Assembly (NCBI GenBank): GCA_013373105.1
Contig: JABXIJ010000026.1
Span: forward strand, 1-64,000
Length of the DNA: 64,000 nt
DNA from: Flavobacteriaceae bacterium
GTDB lineage: Bacteria; Bacteroidota; Bacteroidia; Flavobacteriales; Flavobacteriaceae
Direction of reading: 5' to 3'
Below the pieces are notes generated by a model. It was not told where the DNA came from, did no database searches, and saw nothing but the letters and a program-made list of their open reading frames with translations. Of the stretch, positions 55,053 to 64,000 are shown piece after piece. The position numbers were made by a program, and so were the translations under genes. Each line of letters starts with the position of its first letter. Within the stretch, counting starts at the first letter, position 1.

Positions 55053-55877
55053 TTACTGAATTTTTTGAAAGATTAAAACTGATAACCACCAAAATATAGG
55101 AATAGCTTCTACCCAAAAAGAACTGTAATATTTATTTTGTTTTGTTTTAGAACGCATTAAAAATATTATGGTTACAAAAACAAACAACATATAAGGGGTT
55201 TTAAACGATTCACCAATGGGAATTAAATACTCTAATATTAAAGAGAAAATCAACAACGTTAATCCTAACTTTTTAGTTTTCTCTACACCTATTCTTTGTG
55301 GTATAGTTTGTAGAGAAATGGTGTCAAAATTTAGATCTCTAATATCAAAAGGTAGAATTAATGCTAAAACAATTACAAAACGTTGTAACATATACAAAAA
55401 AGCAGAAGTGTTTAAATCTTTTTCTGCAAAAATAAGAGGTATTATAACTGTTGTACCTGCCCAAACAAAAGCTATTACAACGTTTTTTAGATGACTTACT
55501 TGTCTTAAATTTTTTTCGAATCCACTTAAAAAAGGTACTGCATACAATAATGTTAAAACACCAAAAGGCAGAAAATATAACATTAGCTTTAAGGGCAATG
55601 CATAGGCATAATACAACATAGCTATAAAAGCGAAAAGCGAAAAAATTTGTATGACTTTTAAGTTATTAGTTAAGCTTCTATGGTGCAACCTTGCAACCCC
55701 TGCATATTTTACAAAATTGTACCCAGTAATGGTGCTAAAAAAAATAAAATAATTGAGTTTGTCTTGATAAGGTAAGTTAAAATATAGCTCTGTAATTCTC
55801 ATTAAAGCATATACAGCTAAAGCTACATGAATGCTAGAATTAAGGTAAAACTCAAAACAAGTTTTTAAAAATTTCAT
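55053..55877 (-). CDS. UbiA-like membrane protein of unknown function
   Basis: A 274-residue polytopic membrane protein with about eight hydrophobic helices. The second UbiA Asp motif is present (ALILPFDIRDLNFDTIS, followed by QTIPQRIGVEKTKKLG). The first Asp-rich motif is not recognisable; the matching region reads GYNFVKYAGVARLHH. Without it prenyl transfer is doubtful, so an altered substrate or a lost activity are both possible. It stands alone between the SerB-SerA and gcvP genes. Confidence 0.75.
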   Translation of the reverse strand: MKFLKTCFEFYLNSSIHVALAVYALMRITELYFNLPYQDKLNYFIFFSTITGYNFVKYAGVARLHHRSLTNNLKVIQIFSLFAFIAMLYYAYALPLKLMLYFLPFGVLTLLYAVPFLSGFEKNLRQVSHLKNVVIAFVWAGTTVIIPLIFAEKDLNTSAFLYMLQRFVIVLALILPFDIRDLNFDTISLQTIPQRIGVEKTKKLGLTLLIFSLILEYLIPIGESFKTPYMLFVFVTIIFLMRSKTKQNKYYSSFWVEAIPIFWWLSVLIFQKIQ

Positions 55878-55974
55878 AAAACAAAAATAACAGTTATGTT
55901 GATAAGAATTCCTTTTCGTTAATAATTAACATTTTTTCTCTAAATATTTTAATAATTTAATCTTCTTTAATGCT

Positions 55975-56031
55975 TATTTTTGCACCATAATTTTTAGGTT
56001 GATTTTTAGCAATTAAATTTTAAACCTAAAA
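55975..56031 (+). promoter_or_regulatory. Candidate -7 box and leader hairpin of gcvP
   Basis: TATTTTTG (55975-55982) fits TANNTTTG without a TTG partner. In the leader, TTTTAGGTT (55992-56000) and AACCTAAAA (56023-56031) form a perfect 9-bp stem with a 22-nt loop. It does not resemble a glycine riboswitch. Confidence 0.35.
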
Positions 56032-56063
56032 CGTTTGAAATAAGAAAATTAATTTACTTTTTA

Positions 56064-58949
56064 ATGAATACAAATACGTTTCAATTAAGACACATTGGTA
56101 CTAGCAAAGAGGAACAAGAATTAATGCTTAAAACTATTAAAGCTGATAGTTTAGAGCAACTCATTTCAGAAACAGTTCCAGATAACATTCGATTAAAAAA
56201 AGACCTAGACCTTGCACCTGCTATGAGTGAGTATGAATATCTTGCTCATATAAAAGAACTGGCAGATAAAAACAAAGTATTTAAAAGCTATATTGGTTTA
56301 GGATATCATGAAGCTATTGTGCCAAGTGTTATTCAAAGAAACATATTAGAAAATCCAGGTTGGTATACAGCTTATACTCCTTACCAAGCTGAAATTGCTC
56401 AAGGACGTTTAGAGGCGCTTTTAAACTTTCAAACTATGGTAAGCGATTTAACTGGTATGGAATTAGCAAACGCTTCTTTACTAGATGAAAGCACTGCTTC
56501 TGCTGAAGCTATGGCTTTGTTATTTGCTGTAAGAGAAAGAGATCAAAAGAAAAATAATGTATGTAAGTTCTTTGTTTCAGAAGAAATTTTACCTCAAACA
56601 TTATCACTTTTATTAACAAGAGCAGAACCAATAGGAATTGAAATAGTTGTTGGTAATCATCAAGAATTTGATTTTTCTAAAGAGTTTTTTGGCGCAATTT
56701 TACAATATCCAGGCAAGCATGGTCAAGTTTATGATTATTCAGAATTTGTTGCTAATGCAAATAATAGTGATATAAAAGTTGCTGTTGCAGCAGATATTTT
56801 ATCATTAGTAAAATTAAAAGCACCAGGTGAACTTGGTGTTGATGTTGTAGTAGGTACTACGCAACGTTTTGGAATTCCTTTAGGTTATGGTGGACCTCAT
56901 GCAGCTTATTTTGCAACAAAAGAAAAGTATAAAAGAAATATTCCTGGTAGAATTATTGGTGTTACTAAAGACACAGATGGTGGTAGAGCTTTAAGAATGG
57001 CTTTACAAACCAGAGAACAACATATTAAAAGAGAAAAAGCTACTTCTAACATTTGTACAGCTCAAGTTTTATTGGCTGTTATGGCTGGTATGTATGCTGT
57101 TTTTCACGGGAAAAGAGGAATTCAATTTATTGCAGATTCTGTTCATAATAAAACCAAATTATTAGCAGACTTTTTAGATAAAGCAGGTTTTAAGCAATTG
57201 AATACTTCTTATTTCGATACACTTTTAGTTGAAGGTAATACTATTTTATTAAGACCTATTGCAGAATCTTATAAAGTAAACTTTAACTATATTAACGATA
57301 ATTTATTCTCAATTTCATTAAACGAAGCAACTACTCAAAAAGATTTAATGAAAATCTTTGCTATTCTAGGTGAACTAAAAAGAAATCCAGAAACTGCTGC
57401 TGCAGAAAGCGAAGGAGAATTTCATCAAATTATAACACAAGAATCGTTCACTTCTAACTTTGATGTTATTGCAAGTAACGTAAAGCGTAATACACCTTTT
57501 TTAGAGAATAAGATTTTTAATTCGTATCAATCTGAAACAGCAATGATGCGTTATATCAAGAAGTTAGAACGTAAAGATTTAGCTTTAAATCACTCAATGA
57601 TTTCCCTAGGTTCTTGTACAATGAAATTAAATGCTGCCTCAGAGATGCTGCCATTAAGCAATCCTCAATGGGGAAATATTCATCCTTTTGTTCCATTAAA
57701 TCAAGCTGAAGGGTACCAAATTGTTTTGAAACAATTAGAACACCAACTAAATGTTATTACTGGTTTTGCAGGCACTTCTTTACAACCAAATTCTGGTGCA
57801 CAAGGAGAGTTTGCTGGATTAATGACTATTAGAGCTTACCACAGATCTAGAAACGAAGAACATAGAAATATTTGTATTATTCCTGCTTCTGCACATGGAA
57901 CAAACCCAGCATCTGCAGTTATGGCAGGTATGCAAGTTGTGGTTACAAAAACAGATGATTTTGGTAATATAGATGTTGATGATTTAAGAGCAAAAGCTGA
58001 AGAGCATTCAGATAATTTAGCTGCTTTAATGGTTACTTATCCTTCAACTCATGGAGTTTTTGAAAGTGCTATTCAAGAAATCACAAAAATAATTCATGAA
58101 AATGGTGGACAAGTGTATATGGATGGTGCAAATATGAATGCTCAAGTAGGACTAACTAATCCTGCTACAATTGGTGCAGATGTTTGTCACTTAAATTTAC
58201 ATAAAACATTTGCAATTCCACATGGTGGTGGTGGACCTGGAGTTGGCCCAATATGTGTAGCACCACAATTAGTGCCTTTTTTACCTTCTAATCCAGTTAT
58301 AAAAATTGGAACAAAACAAGCTATAACTGCAATTTCAGGAGCTCCTTGGGGTTCTGCATTAGCATGTTTAATTTCTTATGGTTATATAACTATGTTAGGT
58401 TTTAGAGGATTAACTAATGCTACTAAAATGGCTATTCTTAATGCGAACTATATTAAAGAACGTTTAGCAGGACATTACCAAACTTTATATACAGGAGAAA
58501 AAGGACGTGCTGCTCACGAATTAATTATCGACTGTAGAATGTTTAAAGATAGAGGTATTGAAGTTGTAGATATTGCAAAACGTTTAATGGATTATGGTTT
58601 CCACGCTCCAACTGTATCTTTTCCTGTAAATGGAACAATGATGATTGAGCCAACAGAATCTGAAAACCTTGAAGAGTTAGATCGTTTTTGTGATGCTATG
58701 ATTTCTATTCGTAAAGAAATTGTTGAGGTTACTAAAGACGAACCAAATAATATATTAAAAAATGCTCCACATACGCTTGCTATGCTAACTGCAGACGATT
58801 GGGATTTTCCATATACTAGAGAGCAAGCTGCTTATCCTTTAGAATATGTTGCAGAAAATAAATTCTGGCCAAGCATTAGAAGAGTTGATGAAGCTTATGG
58901 TGATAGAAATTTAATTTGTTCTTGTAATCCTATTGAAGATTACGTTTAA
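56064..58949 (+). CDS. gcvP: Glycine dehydrogenase (decarboxylating), P protein
   Basis: PLP subunit of the glycine cleavage system, full length at 961 residues with both halves fused. The N-terminal half shows [26 protein letters not shown] and [20 protein letters not shown]. The C-terminal half has the PLP Lys in [20 protein letters not shown]. It decarboxylates glycine and passes the aminomethyl group to the H protein; gcvH and gcvT are not in the window. A terminator follows. Confidence 0.97.
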   Translation: MNTNTFQLRHIGTSKEEQELMLKTIKADSLEQLISETVPDNIRLKKDLDLAPAMSEYEYLAHIKELADKNKVFKSYIGLGYHEAIVPSVIQRNILENPGWYTAYTPYQAEIAQGRLEALLNFQTMVSDLTGMELANASLLDESTASAEAMALLFAVRERDQKKNNVCKFFVSEEILPQTLSLLLTRAEPIGIEIVVGNHQEFDFSKEFFGAILQYPGKHGQVYDYSEFVANANNSDIKVAVAADILSLVKLKAPGELGVDVVVGTTQRFGIPLGYGGPHAAYFATKEKYKRNIPGRIIGVTKDTDGGRALRMALQTREQHIKREKATSNICTAQVLLAVMAGMYAVFHGKRGIQFIADSVHNKTKLLADFLDKAGFKQLNTSYFDTLLVEGNTILLRPIAESYKVNFNYINDNLFSISLNEATTQKDLMKIFAILGELKRNPETAAAESEGEFHQIITQESFTSNFDVIASNVKRNTPFLENKIFNSYQSETAMMRYIKKLERKDLALNHSMISLGSCTMKLNAASEMLPLSNPQWGNIHPFVPLNQAEGYQIVLKQLEHQLNVITGFAGTSLQPNSGAQGEFAGLMTIRAYHRSRNEEHRNICIIPASAHGTNPASAVMAGMQVVVTKTDDFGNIDVDDLRAKAEEHSDNLAALMVTYPSTHGVFESAIQEITKIIHENGGQVYMDGANMNAQVGLTNPATIGADVCHLNLHKTFAIPHGGGGPGVGPICVAPQLVPFLPSNPVIKIGTKQAITAISGAPWGSALACLISYGYITMLGFRGLTNATKMAILNANYIKERLAGHYQTLYTGEKGRAAHELIIDCRMFKDRGIEVVDIAKRLMDYGFHAPTVSFPVNGTMMIEPTESENLEELDRFCDAMISIRKEIVEVTKDEPNNILKNAPHTLAMLTADDWDFPYTREQAAYPLEYVAENKFWPSIRRVDEAYGDRNLICSCNPIEDYV

Positions 58950-58972
58950 GAATAATAATTTTAAAAATAAAT

Positions 58973-59003
58973 AAAACCATATCAAAATTGATATGGTTTT
59001 TTT
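58973..59003 (+). terminator. Rho-independent terminator after gcvP
   Basis: Stem AAAACCATATCAA/TTGATATGGTTTT with a 2-nt centre and T tract, 24 nt past the gcvP stop. Confidence 0.88.
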
Positions 59004-59104
59004 ATGAGTTATTTTTTTTGATATCACAAAAATCTATAACAATTATATTCAAAATAAAATTGATAATTTGTGAACTCATCTTTTAAAGTTAAAAACAACC
59101 AACC

Positions 59105-59890
59105 ATGAAAAAGAAAGTTTATGACTTATTAAACAAAAGCAAGTACTTTATTTCATTTATATATGGACTTATAATTTTAAATGTAATTGTTTTAATTTTT
59201 GAGTCTTATGAAGATTATCGAACTTCATTCTCAAATTTTTTCTATTATTTTGAAGTCGTTTCTGTTATAATCTTTACAATAGAATATATTTTAAGATTAT
59301 GGTCATCAGATTTAGATAAAAAGGTAAAAGGGAGTTCTTTTATTAAACGAATTAAATTTGCAATTTCTACTTTTGGACTTATAGATTTGGTTGCAATTTT
59401 ACCATTTTACTTACCTTTAATTTTAACTGTAGACTTAAGAGTAATAAGAATTTTAAGATTATTTAGATTGCTTAGAATTTTTAAATTAGGAAGGTATTCT
59501 AAGTCTTTAAAAACTATTGCTGAAGTTTTAAGAAGTACAAAATCAGAATTAGCAATTACAGGAATTGTAGCCTTTATTTTTTTAGTACTATCTTCTACTA
59601 TTATGTTTTATTTTGAGCACGAAGCTCAACCAGATAAATTTGCGAGTATAGGTCATTCATTTTGGTGGGCAGTTGCAACACTAACAACTGTTGGTTATGG
59701 AGATGTTTTTCCTATAACAACAATGGGTAAGTTTATGAGTGGTATAATTGCAATTATAGGTATAGGTTTTATAGCCTTACCTACTGGAATTATAAGTTCT
59801 GCTTTTATGGAAAGAATACAGAAAATTAAAAAGAAAAATCAAGTTTGTAAGTGCCCAAATTGTGGAACAATAATCAATAACAAACTTTAA
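59105..59890 (+). CDS. Voltage-gated potassium channel (6TM) with C-terminal cysteine knuckle
   Basis: A 261-residue ion channel subunit with six helices. The charged voltage sensor S4 reads RVIRILRLFRLLRIFKLGRY, and the pore has the potassium filter TTVGYGD in ATLTTVGYGDVFPITTMG. A short cytosolic tail after S6 ends in CKCPNCGTIINN, half of a zinc ribbon. Four subunits would make a pore that sets membrane potential. It is flanked by terminators on both sides and is monocistronic. Confidence 0.93.
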   Translation: MKKKVYDLLNKSKYFISFIYGLIILNVIVLIFESYEDYRTSFSNFFYYFEVVSVIIFTIEYILRLWSSDLDKKVKGSSFIKRIKFAISTFGLIDLVAILPFYLPLILTVDLRVIRILRLFRLLRIFKLGRYSKSLKTIAEVLRSTKSELAITGIVAFIFLVLSSTIMFYFEHEAQPDKFASIGHSFWWAVATLTTVGYGDVFPITTMGKFMSGIIAIIGIGFIALPTGIISSAFMERIQKIKKKNQVCKCPNCGTIINNKL

Positions 59891-59970
59891 TGAAGCTAAA
59901 ATTTATATAGAAACCCAACATATTTACTGGTTTCCTAAATACTTAGAACTTAAGTAAGTGTTATAAAATA

Positions 59971-60002
59971 AAAAAACCTCAAGAAAATCTTGAGGTTTTT
60001 TT
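59971..60002. terminator. Bidirectional terminator between channel gene and rpmE2
   Basis: Perfect stem AAAAAACCTCAAGA/TCTTGAGGTTTTTT (about 14 bp, short loop), between convergent genes. Confidence 0.9.
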
Positions 60003-60020
60003 AATATGAATAACAAGTAA

Positions 60021-60272
60021 TTACTTATTGAATTTCTTGTATTTGTTTTTAAATTTATCAATACGTCCTGCAGTATCTACTAATTTAGACTTACCAGTGT
60101 AAAATGGATGAGATGTTCTAGAAATCTCTAATTTTACTAAAGGATATTCAACACCATCTACTTCAATTGTATCTTTAGTATCTGCAGTAGAACGTGTTAA
60201 AAAAACATCATCATTAGACATATCTTTAAAAGCTACCATTCTGTAATTTTCTGGATGAATTCCTTTTTTCAT
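60021..60272 (-). CDS. rpmE2: 50S ribosomal protein L31 type B
   Basis: An 83-residue L31 of the zinc-free type: it lacks the CxxC cysteines of type A and has the type B insertion ([17 protein letters not shown]). Start [19 protein letters not shown] and [20 protein letters not shown] are conserved. In many bacteria the zinc-free form is made when zinc is low, but Bacteroidota often carry it as the only L31. An inverted repeat lies in its leader. Confidence 0.95.
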   Translation of the reverse strand: MKKGIHPENYRMVAFKDMSNDDVFLTRSTADTKDTIEVDGVEYPLVKLEISRTSHPFYTGKSKLVDTAGRIDKFKNKYKKFNK

Positions 60273-60310
60273 TTTTGTAATATTTTAATACTTTAATGTT
60301 ATGTTTGCAA

Positions 60311-60337
60311 TGAGTAAAGTTGGTAAAGTTTTACTCA
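60311..60337 (-). promoter_or_regulatory. Inverted repeat in the rpmE2 leader
   Basis: TGAGTAAA (60311-60318) and TTTACTCA (60330-60337) are perfect complements with an 11-nt loop, about 40 nt upstream of the rpmE2 ATG. It could be an operator or an RNA hairpin used for feedback by L31; nothing more can be said from the sequence. Confidence 0.3.
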
Positions 60338-60474
60338 CAATATCTAAATAGTTGTGACCTACTATTTTGAGGATGCGAATTTAACTATATTTTTTAAATT
60401 ACAAATAATTAATTTATTTTTATTTACAACTATTAAAATTACTAAAGATTCTTTTTATAAATCTTATATTCAAA

Positions 60475-61509
60475 ATGAAAAACAAACAGTTAATTCTTTT
60501 AATCTTAATTACATTATTCTTTAGTTGCGAAAACTCTTATAAATTCAATATAGAAGTTGCAAAAAAAGTAACACTAAACTCAGAGGTTTCAATAACGCTT
60601 AAAGAAAAAAACAATCAACAAATTGATAAGGTTCAATTTTATATAAACGGAAAGGAATATAATGCTAATGGCACGAGTCTTAAGCTTAACACTTCAGAAC
60701 TTGGCGTAGGCAAACACGCAATATCAGCTTTAGCTTTTTATCCTGGTAAAACAAAAAAAGTAAATAATTCGTTTGAAGTTCTAGCAGATATAACTCCAGA
60801 AGTTTATGATTATAAAATCATAAATTCATATCCACATGATAAAACAGCATATACTCAAGGTTTAGAATATTATAATGGTTATTTGTATGAAACTACAGGT
60901 AGAAAAGGGCAATCTACACTTAGAAAAGTAGACATAAAAACAGGTAAAGTTTTACAAAAAGTTGATATAGAAAAAGAGTACTTTGGTGAAGGAATGACTA
61001 TTTTAAACAATAAAATCTACTGGTTAACTTGGCAAGCCAAAAAAGGGTTTGTATATAATTTAGAAACTTTTGAGAGGGAAAAAGAGTTTAACTACAACAA
61101 AAGTAAAGAAGGTTGGGGGTTAACTAACGATGGTGCTCAACTATTAAAATCTGATGGAACACATAAAATTTGGTTTCTAGATCCAAATAGTTTAGATGAA
61201 AAAAAATACATACAAGCATACACCAATAAATATGCAGTAAACGATTTGAATGAACTTGAATTAATTGGAGATAAAATTTACGCTAACAAATACCAACAAA
61301 ATGCAATAGTTATCATCGACTCTAAAACAGGAGTTATAGAAGGTATAGCTAATTTAACTTCTTTAAAAGAAGAAATTGAAAAAACTCAAAAATTAGTTCC
61401 ACAAGATGAGGTTTTAAATGGAATAGCCTATGATGCAGAAAACGACAGACTTTTTGTAACTGGGAAAAATTGGGGTAAATTGTTTGAAATAAAACTCATA
61501 AAAAAATAA
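60475..61509 (+). CDS. Glutaminyl-peptide cyclotransferase lipoprotein (beta-propeller type)
   Basis: A 344-residue lipoprotein (signal ending ITLFFSC). An Ig-like domain spans about 25-110. The C-terminal domain is the plant/bacterial-type glutaminyl cyclase propeller: SYPHDKTAYTQGLEYYNGYL, YFGEGMTILNNKIYWLTWQ, EGWGLTNDGAQLLKSDGT and VLNGIAYDAENDRLFVTGK. It turns N-terminal glutamine of exported proteins into pyroglutamate, protecting them from aminopeptidases. In Bacteroidota many exported proteins start with Gln after signal cleavage, which fits, as seen for several proteins here (SAQ/Q-type sites). Confidence 0.92.
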   Translation: MKNKQLILLILITLFFSCENSYKFNIEVAKKVTLNSEVSITLKEKNNQQIDKVQFYINGKEYNANGTSLKLNTSELGVGKHAISALAFYPGKTKKVNNSFEVLADITPEVYDYKIINSYPHDKTAYTQGLEYYNGYLYETTGRKGQSTLRKVDIKTGKVLQKVDIEKEYFGEGMTILNNKIYWLTWQAKKGFVYNLETFEREKEFNYNKSKEGWGLTNDGAQLLKSDGTHKIWFLDPNSLDEKKYIQAYTNKYAVNDLNELELIGDKIYANKYQQNAIVIIDSKTGVIEGIANLTSLKEEIEKTQKLVPQDEVLNGIAYDAENDRLFVTGKNWGKLFEIKLIKK

Positions 61510-61553
61510 TAAACTTTTTATTTTAAAGTTTTACTGTTAACTCAATTATTTAC

Positions 61554-63059
61554 ATGCGATATTATGTAACTTTTTTAATTGCGATACTTTTACTATCAAT
61601 AAGTTCTTGCAGGAAAGATTTTTCTACACAGCCTAGCTTTGGTAGTTTAGAATTCTCTAAAGACACTGTTTTTTTAGATACAATTTTTACAAATATAGGT
61701 TCTACAACCTATAATTTAAAAGTTTACAATAAAAGTAATAATGCCATAACCATACCTAGTATTTCTTTAGAGAATGGTATTACATCTTACTATAGATTAA
61801 ATGTTGATGGAATTCCTGGCAAGGAATTTAATGATATAGATATTTTAGCAAAAGACAGTATTTTTATTTTTGTCGAAACTACTATAGATTTTAACTCTGT
61901 AACAAATCCTTTATATACAGATCGTATTTTATTTGATACTGGAGCAAATCAACAAGATGTAGATTTAGTTACTTTGGTACAAGATGCCAACTTTATTTTC
62001 CCTGGTAAAGACCCCATTTCAATGAAAATTGATAGTCTAACTTTAGATGGAGAGCCTACAACTATAAAAGGACGTTTTTTATCTGATGCTGAATTAAATA
62101 TTACAAATACCAAACCAACTGTAATTTATGGTTATGCAGCTGTACCAGCAAACAAAACACTAACAATTGAAGCTGGTTCAAAAATTTATTTTCACAATAA
62201 TTCTGGATTAATAGTAGACAATGGCGCTACTCTAAAAGTAAACGGAACATTAACTGAAAAGGTAACTTTTCAAGGTGATCGTTTAGAAAATAATTTCTCA
62301 AAAATTCCAGGACAATGGGGTACTATTTGGATGCGTTCTGGAAGCAAAGACAATGAAATTAAACATGCACAAATTAAAAATAGCATTATAGGTATTTTAG
62401 TAGACAGTATTGGTTCTAGCACAACCCCTACTCTAAAGCTAGAAAATTCAGAAATCTATAATAATTCAAATTTTGGTATTCTTGCTAGAGAAACAAATAT
62501 TGAAGCATATAATATTGTTGTAGGCTCTGCTGGTGAAGCATCACTTGCAGCAACTGTTGGTGGTACTTATAACTTTACACATTGTACTTTTGCTAACTTT
62601 TGGAATAATGGAATACGACAATTACCAGCGGTTTTAGTTAACAATTTTTTTGTTTATCAAAATTCAAATGGACAAGAGATTATAGAAACAAGAGGTTTAA
62701 AAGAAGCTAATTTTACCAATTGTATTATAGATGGAAATAACAATATTGAATTTGTTCTAGACAAAGTTGATGGCAGCCTATTTAACTATAATATAAGTAA
62801 TTGCATGATTTCTTTTAATGATACTTCTAATGCTTTTGATGGAGTACCTGAACTAGATTTTTCAAATTCTAATTATCAAAATATCATTTTAAATGGAGTT
62901 ACCAATTTTAGAAATTCACAAAATGAAGACTTTATTATTGGCGAACAATCAGAAGCAATTAATAAAGCAATTTCAACTTCTTTTATGTTAGATATTTTAG
63001 GAGTTGATAGAAGTGCAGCTCCAGATTTAGGTGCTTATCAGCACATAATATTTAATTAA
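61554..63059 (+). CDS. Parallel beta-helix lipoprotein
   Basis: A 501-residue lipoprotein (signal MRYYVTFLIAILLLSISSC, Cys19). Residues about 30-150 resemble an Ig-like domain (FTNIGSTTYNLKVYNKSNNA). From about 190 the repeating polar pattern with KTLTIEAGSKIYFHNNSGLI and NGATLKVNGTL suggests a right-handed beta-helix as in pectate lyase-like folds, ending with PDLGAYQH, a choice-of-anchor type end. No catalytic residues can be assigned; a surface-binding role is as likely as lyase activity. It follows the cyclase gene by 44 nt. Confidence 0.8.
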   Translation: MRYYVTFLIAILLLSISSCRKDFSTQPSFGSLEFSKDTVFLDTIFTNIGSTTYNLKVYNKSNNAITIPSISLENGITSYYRLNVDGIPGKEFNDIDILAKDSIFIFVETTIDFNSVTNPLYTDRILFDTGANQQDVDLVTLVQDANFIFPGKDPISMKIDSLTLDGEPTTIKGRFLSDAELNITNTKPTVIYGYAAVPANKTLTIEAGSKIYFHNNSGLIVDNGATLKVNGTLTEKVTFQGDRLENNFSKIPGQWGTIWMRSGSKDNEIKHAQIKNSIIGILVDSIGSSTTPTLKLENSEIYNNSNFGILARETNIEAYNIVVGSAGEASLAATVGGTYNFTHCTFANFWNNGIRQLPAVLVNNFFVYQNSNGQEIIETRGLKEANFTNCIIDGNNNIEFVLDKVDGSLFNYNISNCMISFNDTSNAFDGVPELDFSNSNYQNIILNGVTNFRNSQNEDFIIGEQSEAINKAISTSFMLDILGVDRSAAPDLGAYQHIIFN

Positions 63060-63154
63060 CGATATTTTTTTAAATCAATTTTTTTAAGCTATTACCTTAG
63101 AATAAAAAATTGAAAAACTTATTTAAAACTAACAAGGAGAACATTCTCTAATTA

Positions 63155-64000
63155 TTATTTTTTATACACTACACCTTCCTTCATTACAAACACCACTTTT
63201 TCCATTGTAGCAATATTTTTAATTGGATCTTCGTCAACTGCAATAATATCTGCTAAAAAGCCCTTTTTAATTTGACCAAGCTCATTTTCCATTTTTAAGA
63301 GTTTAGCATTGGTAATTGTAGCTGATTGTAATGCTTCTATAGCAGGCATACCTGCTTCTACCATAAACTTAAATTCTTTACCATTTTCACCATGTTTAAA
63401 TACACCAGCATCAGTTCCAAATGCAATTGGCACACCTTTTTTATAAGCTCTACTAAAAGTTCCTTGAATTTGAGGCCCTACAGCTAAAGCCTTTGGAACT
63501 ACAATTTCAGGATAAAATCCTTTTACTTTAGCTTTCGCTTCAACTTCTTTACCTGCAGTAATAGTTGGCACTAAATATGCATTGTGTTTTATCATTAAAT
63601 TCATAGTTTCATCACTCATATAAGTACCATGTTCTATGGTTTTTACACCTCCTAAAATTGCTCTTTGCATACCTAAATCGCCATGTGCATGAGCTGCCAC
63701 ATGCATACCATAATCTTTTGCTGTTTCTGTAATTGATTTTATTTCTTCGATGGTAAACTGAGGATTATCTCCTGACTTTGCTACACTTAAAACACCTCCT
63801 GTTGCTGTTATTTTAATTAAATCTGCACCATTTTTATAACGTTGTCTTACTGCTTTTTTTCCATCCTCTACACTATTAACTACACCTTCTTTTGGACCAG
63901 GATTACCAATTAATTTTCTATTTCCTCCATTTGTAGGATCTCCATGACCACCTGTAGATGCTAAAAACTGACCAGCAGTAAAAATTCTTGGTCCTTTAAT
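63155..64000 (-). CDS. Amidohydrolase family protein (partial at window edge)
   Basis: C-terminal 281 residues of a metal-dependent hydrolase whose start lies beyond 64000; the frame is open to the edge. Motifs in order are the Lys in [17 protein letters not shown] (probable carbamylated metal ligand), [19 protein letters not shown] and [16 protein letters not shown]. This is the imidazolonepropionase/prolidase-like branch, in which many enzymes cleave Xaa-Pro or Xaa-Arg dipeptides, often exported in Bacteroidota. No terminator is clear after the stop. Confidence 0.88.
   Translation of the reverse strand: MKGPRIFTAGQFLASTGGHGDPTNGGNRKLIGNPGPKEGVVNSVEDGKKAVRQRYKNGADLIKITATGGVLSVAKSGDNPQFTIEEIKSITETAKDYGMHVAAHAHGDLGMQRAILGGVKTIEHGTYMSDETMNLMIKHNAYLVPTITAGKEVEAKAKVKGFYPEIVVPKALAVGPQIQGTFSRAYKKGVPIAFGTDAGVFKHGENGKEFKFMVEAGMPAIEALQSATITNAKLLKMENELGQIKKGFLADIIAVDEDPIKNIATMEKVVFVMKEGVVYKK

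Noticed and set aside
55983..56063. Glycine riboswitch before gcvP
   Set aside because: The leader is short and lacks the conserved G-rich core of glycine aptamers; only a simple stem is seen.

Overview
The window is strongly AT-rich chromosomal DNA from a member of the Bacteroidota, most likely a marine flavobacterium close to Polaribacter or its relatives. Support comes from gene content and signals: a proteorhodopsin next to a Blh-type carotene oxygenase, a TonB-dependent receptor with a carboxypeptidase-like N-terminal domain, many lipoproteins, an SerB-SerA fusion, a bacterial acyl-CoA-binding protein, and promoter-like boxes of the Bacteroidetes type (TTG, about 20 nt, TANNTTTG). I see no tRNA, rRNA, CRISPR array, insertion sequence or prophage.

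Layout. 0-11 kb: the tail of a membrane protein, a frameshifted secreted protein, a FabH-like ketoacyl synthase, a heavily decayed GH109-type oxidoreductase pseudogene, htpG, and a run of secreted proteins (transglutaminase-like, GNAT, M28 peptidase) ending in two more broken genes. 11-13.5 kb: an AAA ATPase/von Willebrand A pair. 13.7-24 kb: an epimerase, then the minus-strand rsfS-ftsH-LUD-cdsA-psd-acbp-yceI block (membrane quality control and phosphatidylethanolamine synthesis), birA, pyrE, NUDIX and SulP. 24-31 kb: a two-subunit molybdenum hydroxylase, a lactonase-like beta-propeller, an M14 peptidase, coaD and ddl. 31-40 kb: PASTA protein, rluD-like, yaaA, blh, proteorhodopsin, serine dehydratase, DUF2853, dnaK. 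40-44 kb: TonB receptor, DUF2141 and TPR-like proteins. 43.6-51.8 kb: a minus-strand kynurenine catabolic operon. 51.8-64 kb: NlpC/P60 lipoprotein, SerB-SerA fusion, UbiA-like protein, gcvP, a potassium channel, rpmE2, a glutaminyl cyclase, a beta-helix lipoprotein and a truncated amidohydrolase.

How the genes work together. The clearest pathway is tryptophan/kynurenine breakdown: kynU, kmo, haaO, acmsd, an aminomuconate-semialdehyde dehydrogenase and a RidA-type deaminase would take kynurenine (or 3-hydroxykynurenine) to 2-aminomuconate and on to an oxalocrotonate-type product. The operon also carries less understood members: an atypical SDR, DUF2200, a small membrane protein and a TIMP/NTR-like secreted protein, the last two with frameshifts. 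Light energy capture is represented by a green-type proton-pumping rhodopsin divergently placed to the enzyme that makes its retinal. Serine and glycine metabolism (SerB-SerA, SdaA, GcvP) is scattered over the window.

A recurring theme is gene damage. At least six loci carry stops or frameshifts, and two more have lost a normal start region. The GH109 pseudogene has many independent lesions and is certainly decayed. Several others differ from an intact frame by one base in a homopolymer, so sequencing error must be excluded. I did not find a convincing wholly new system; the best leads are the unassigned members of the kynurenine operon, the cysteine-free 3-hydroxyanthranilate dioxygenase, and a TGTCA-N3-TGTCA repeat shared by the htpG and dnaK upstream regions.
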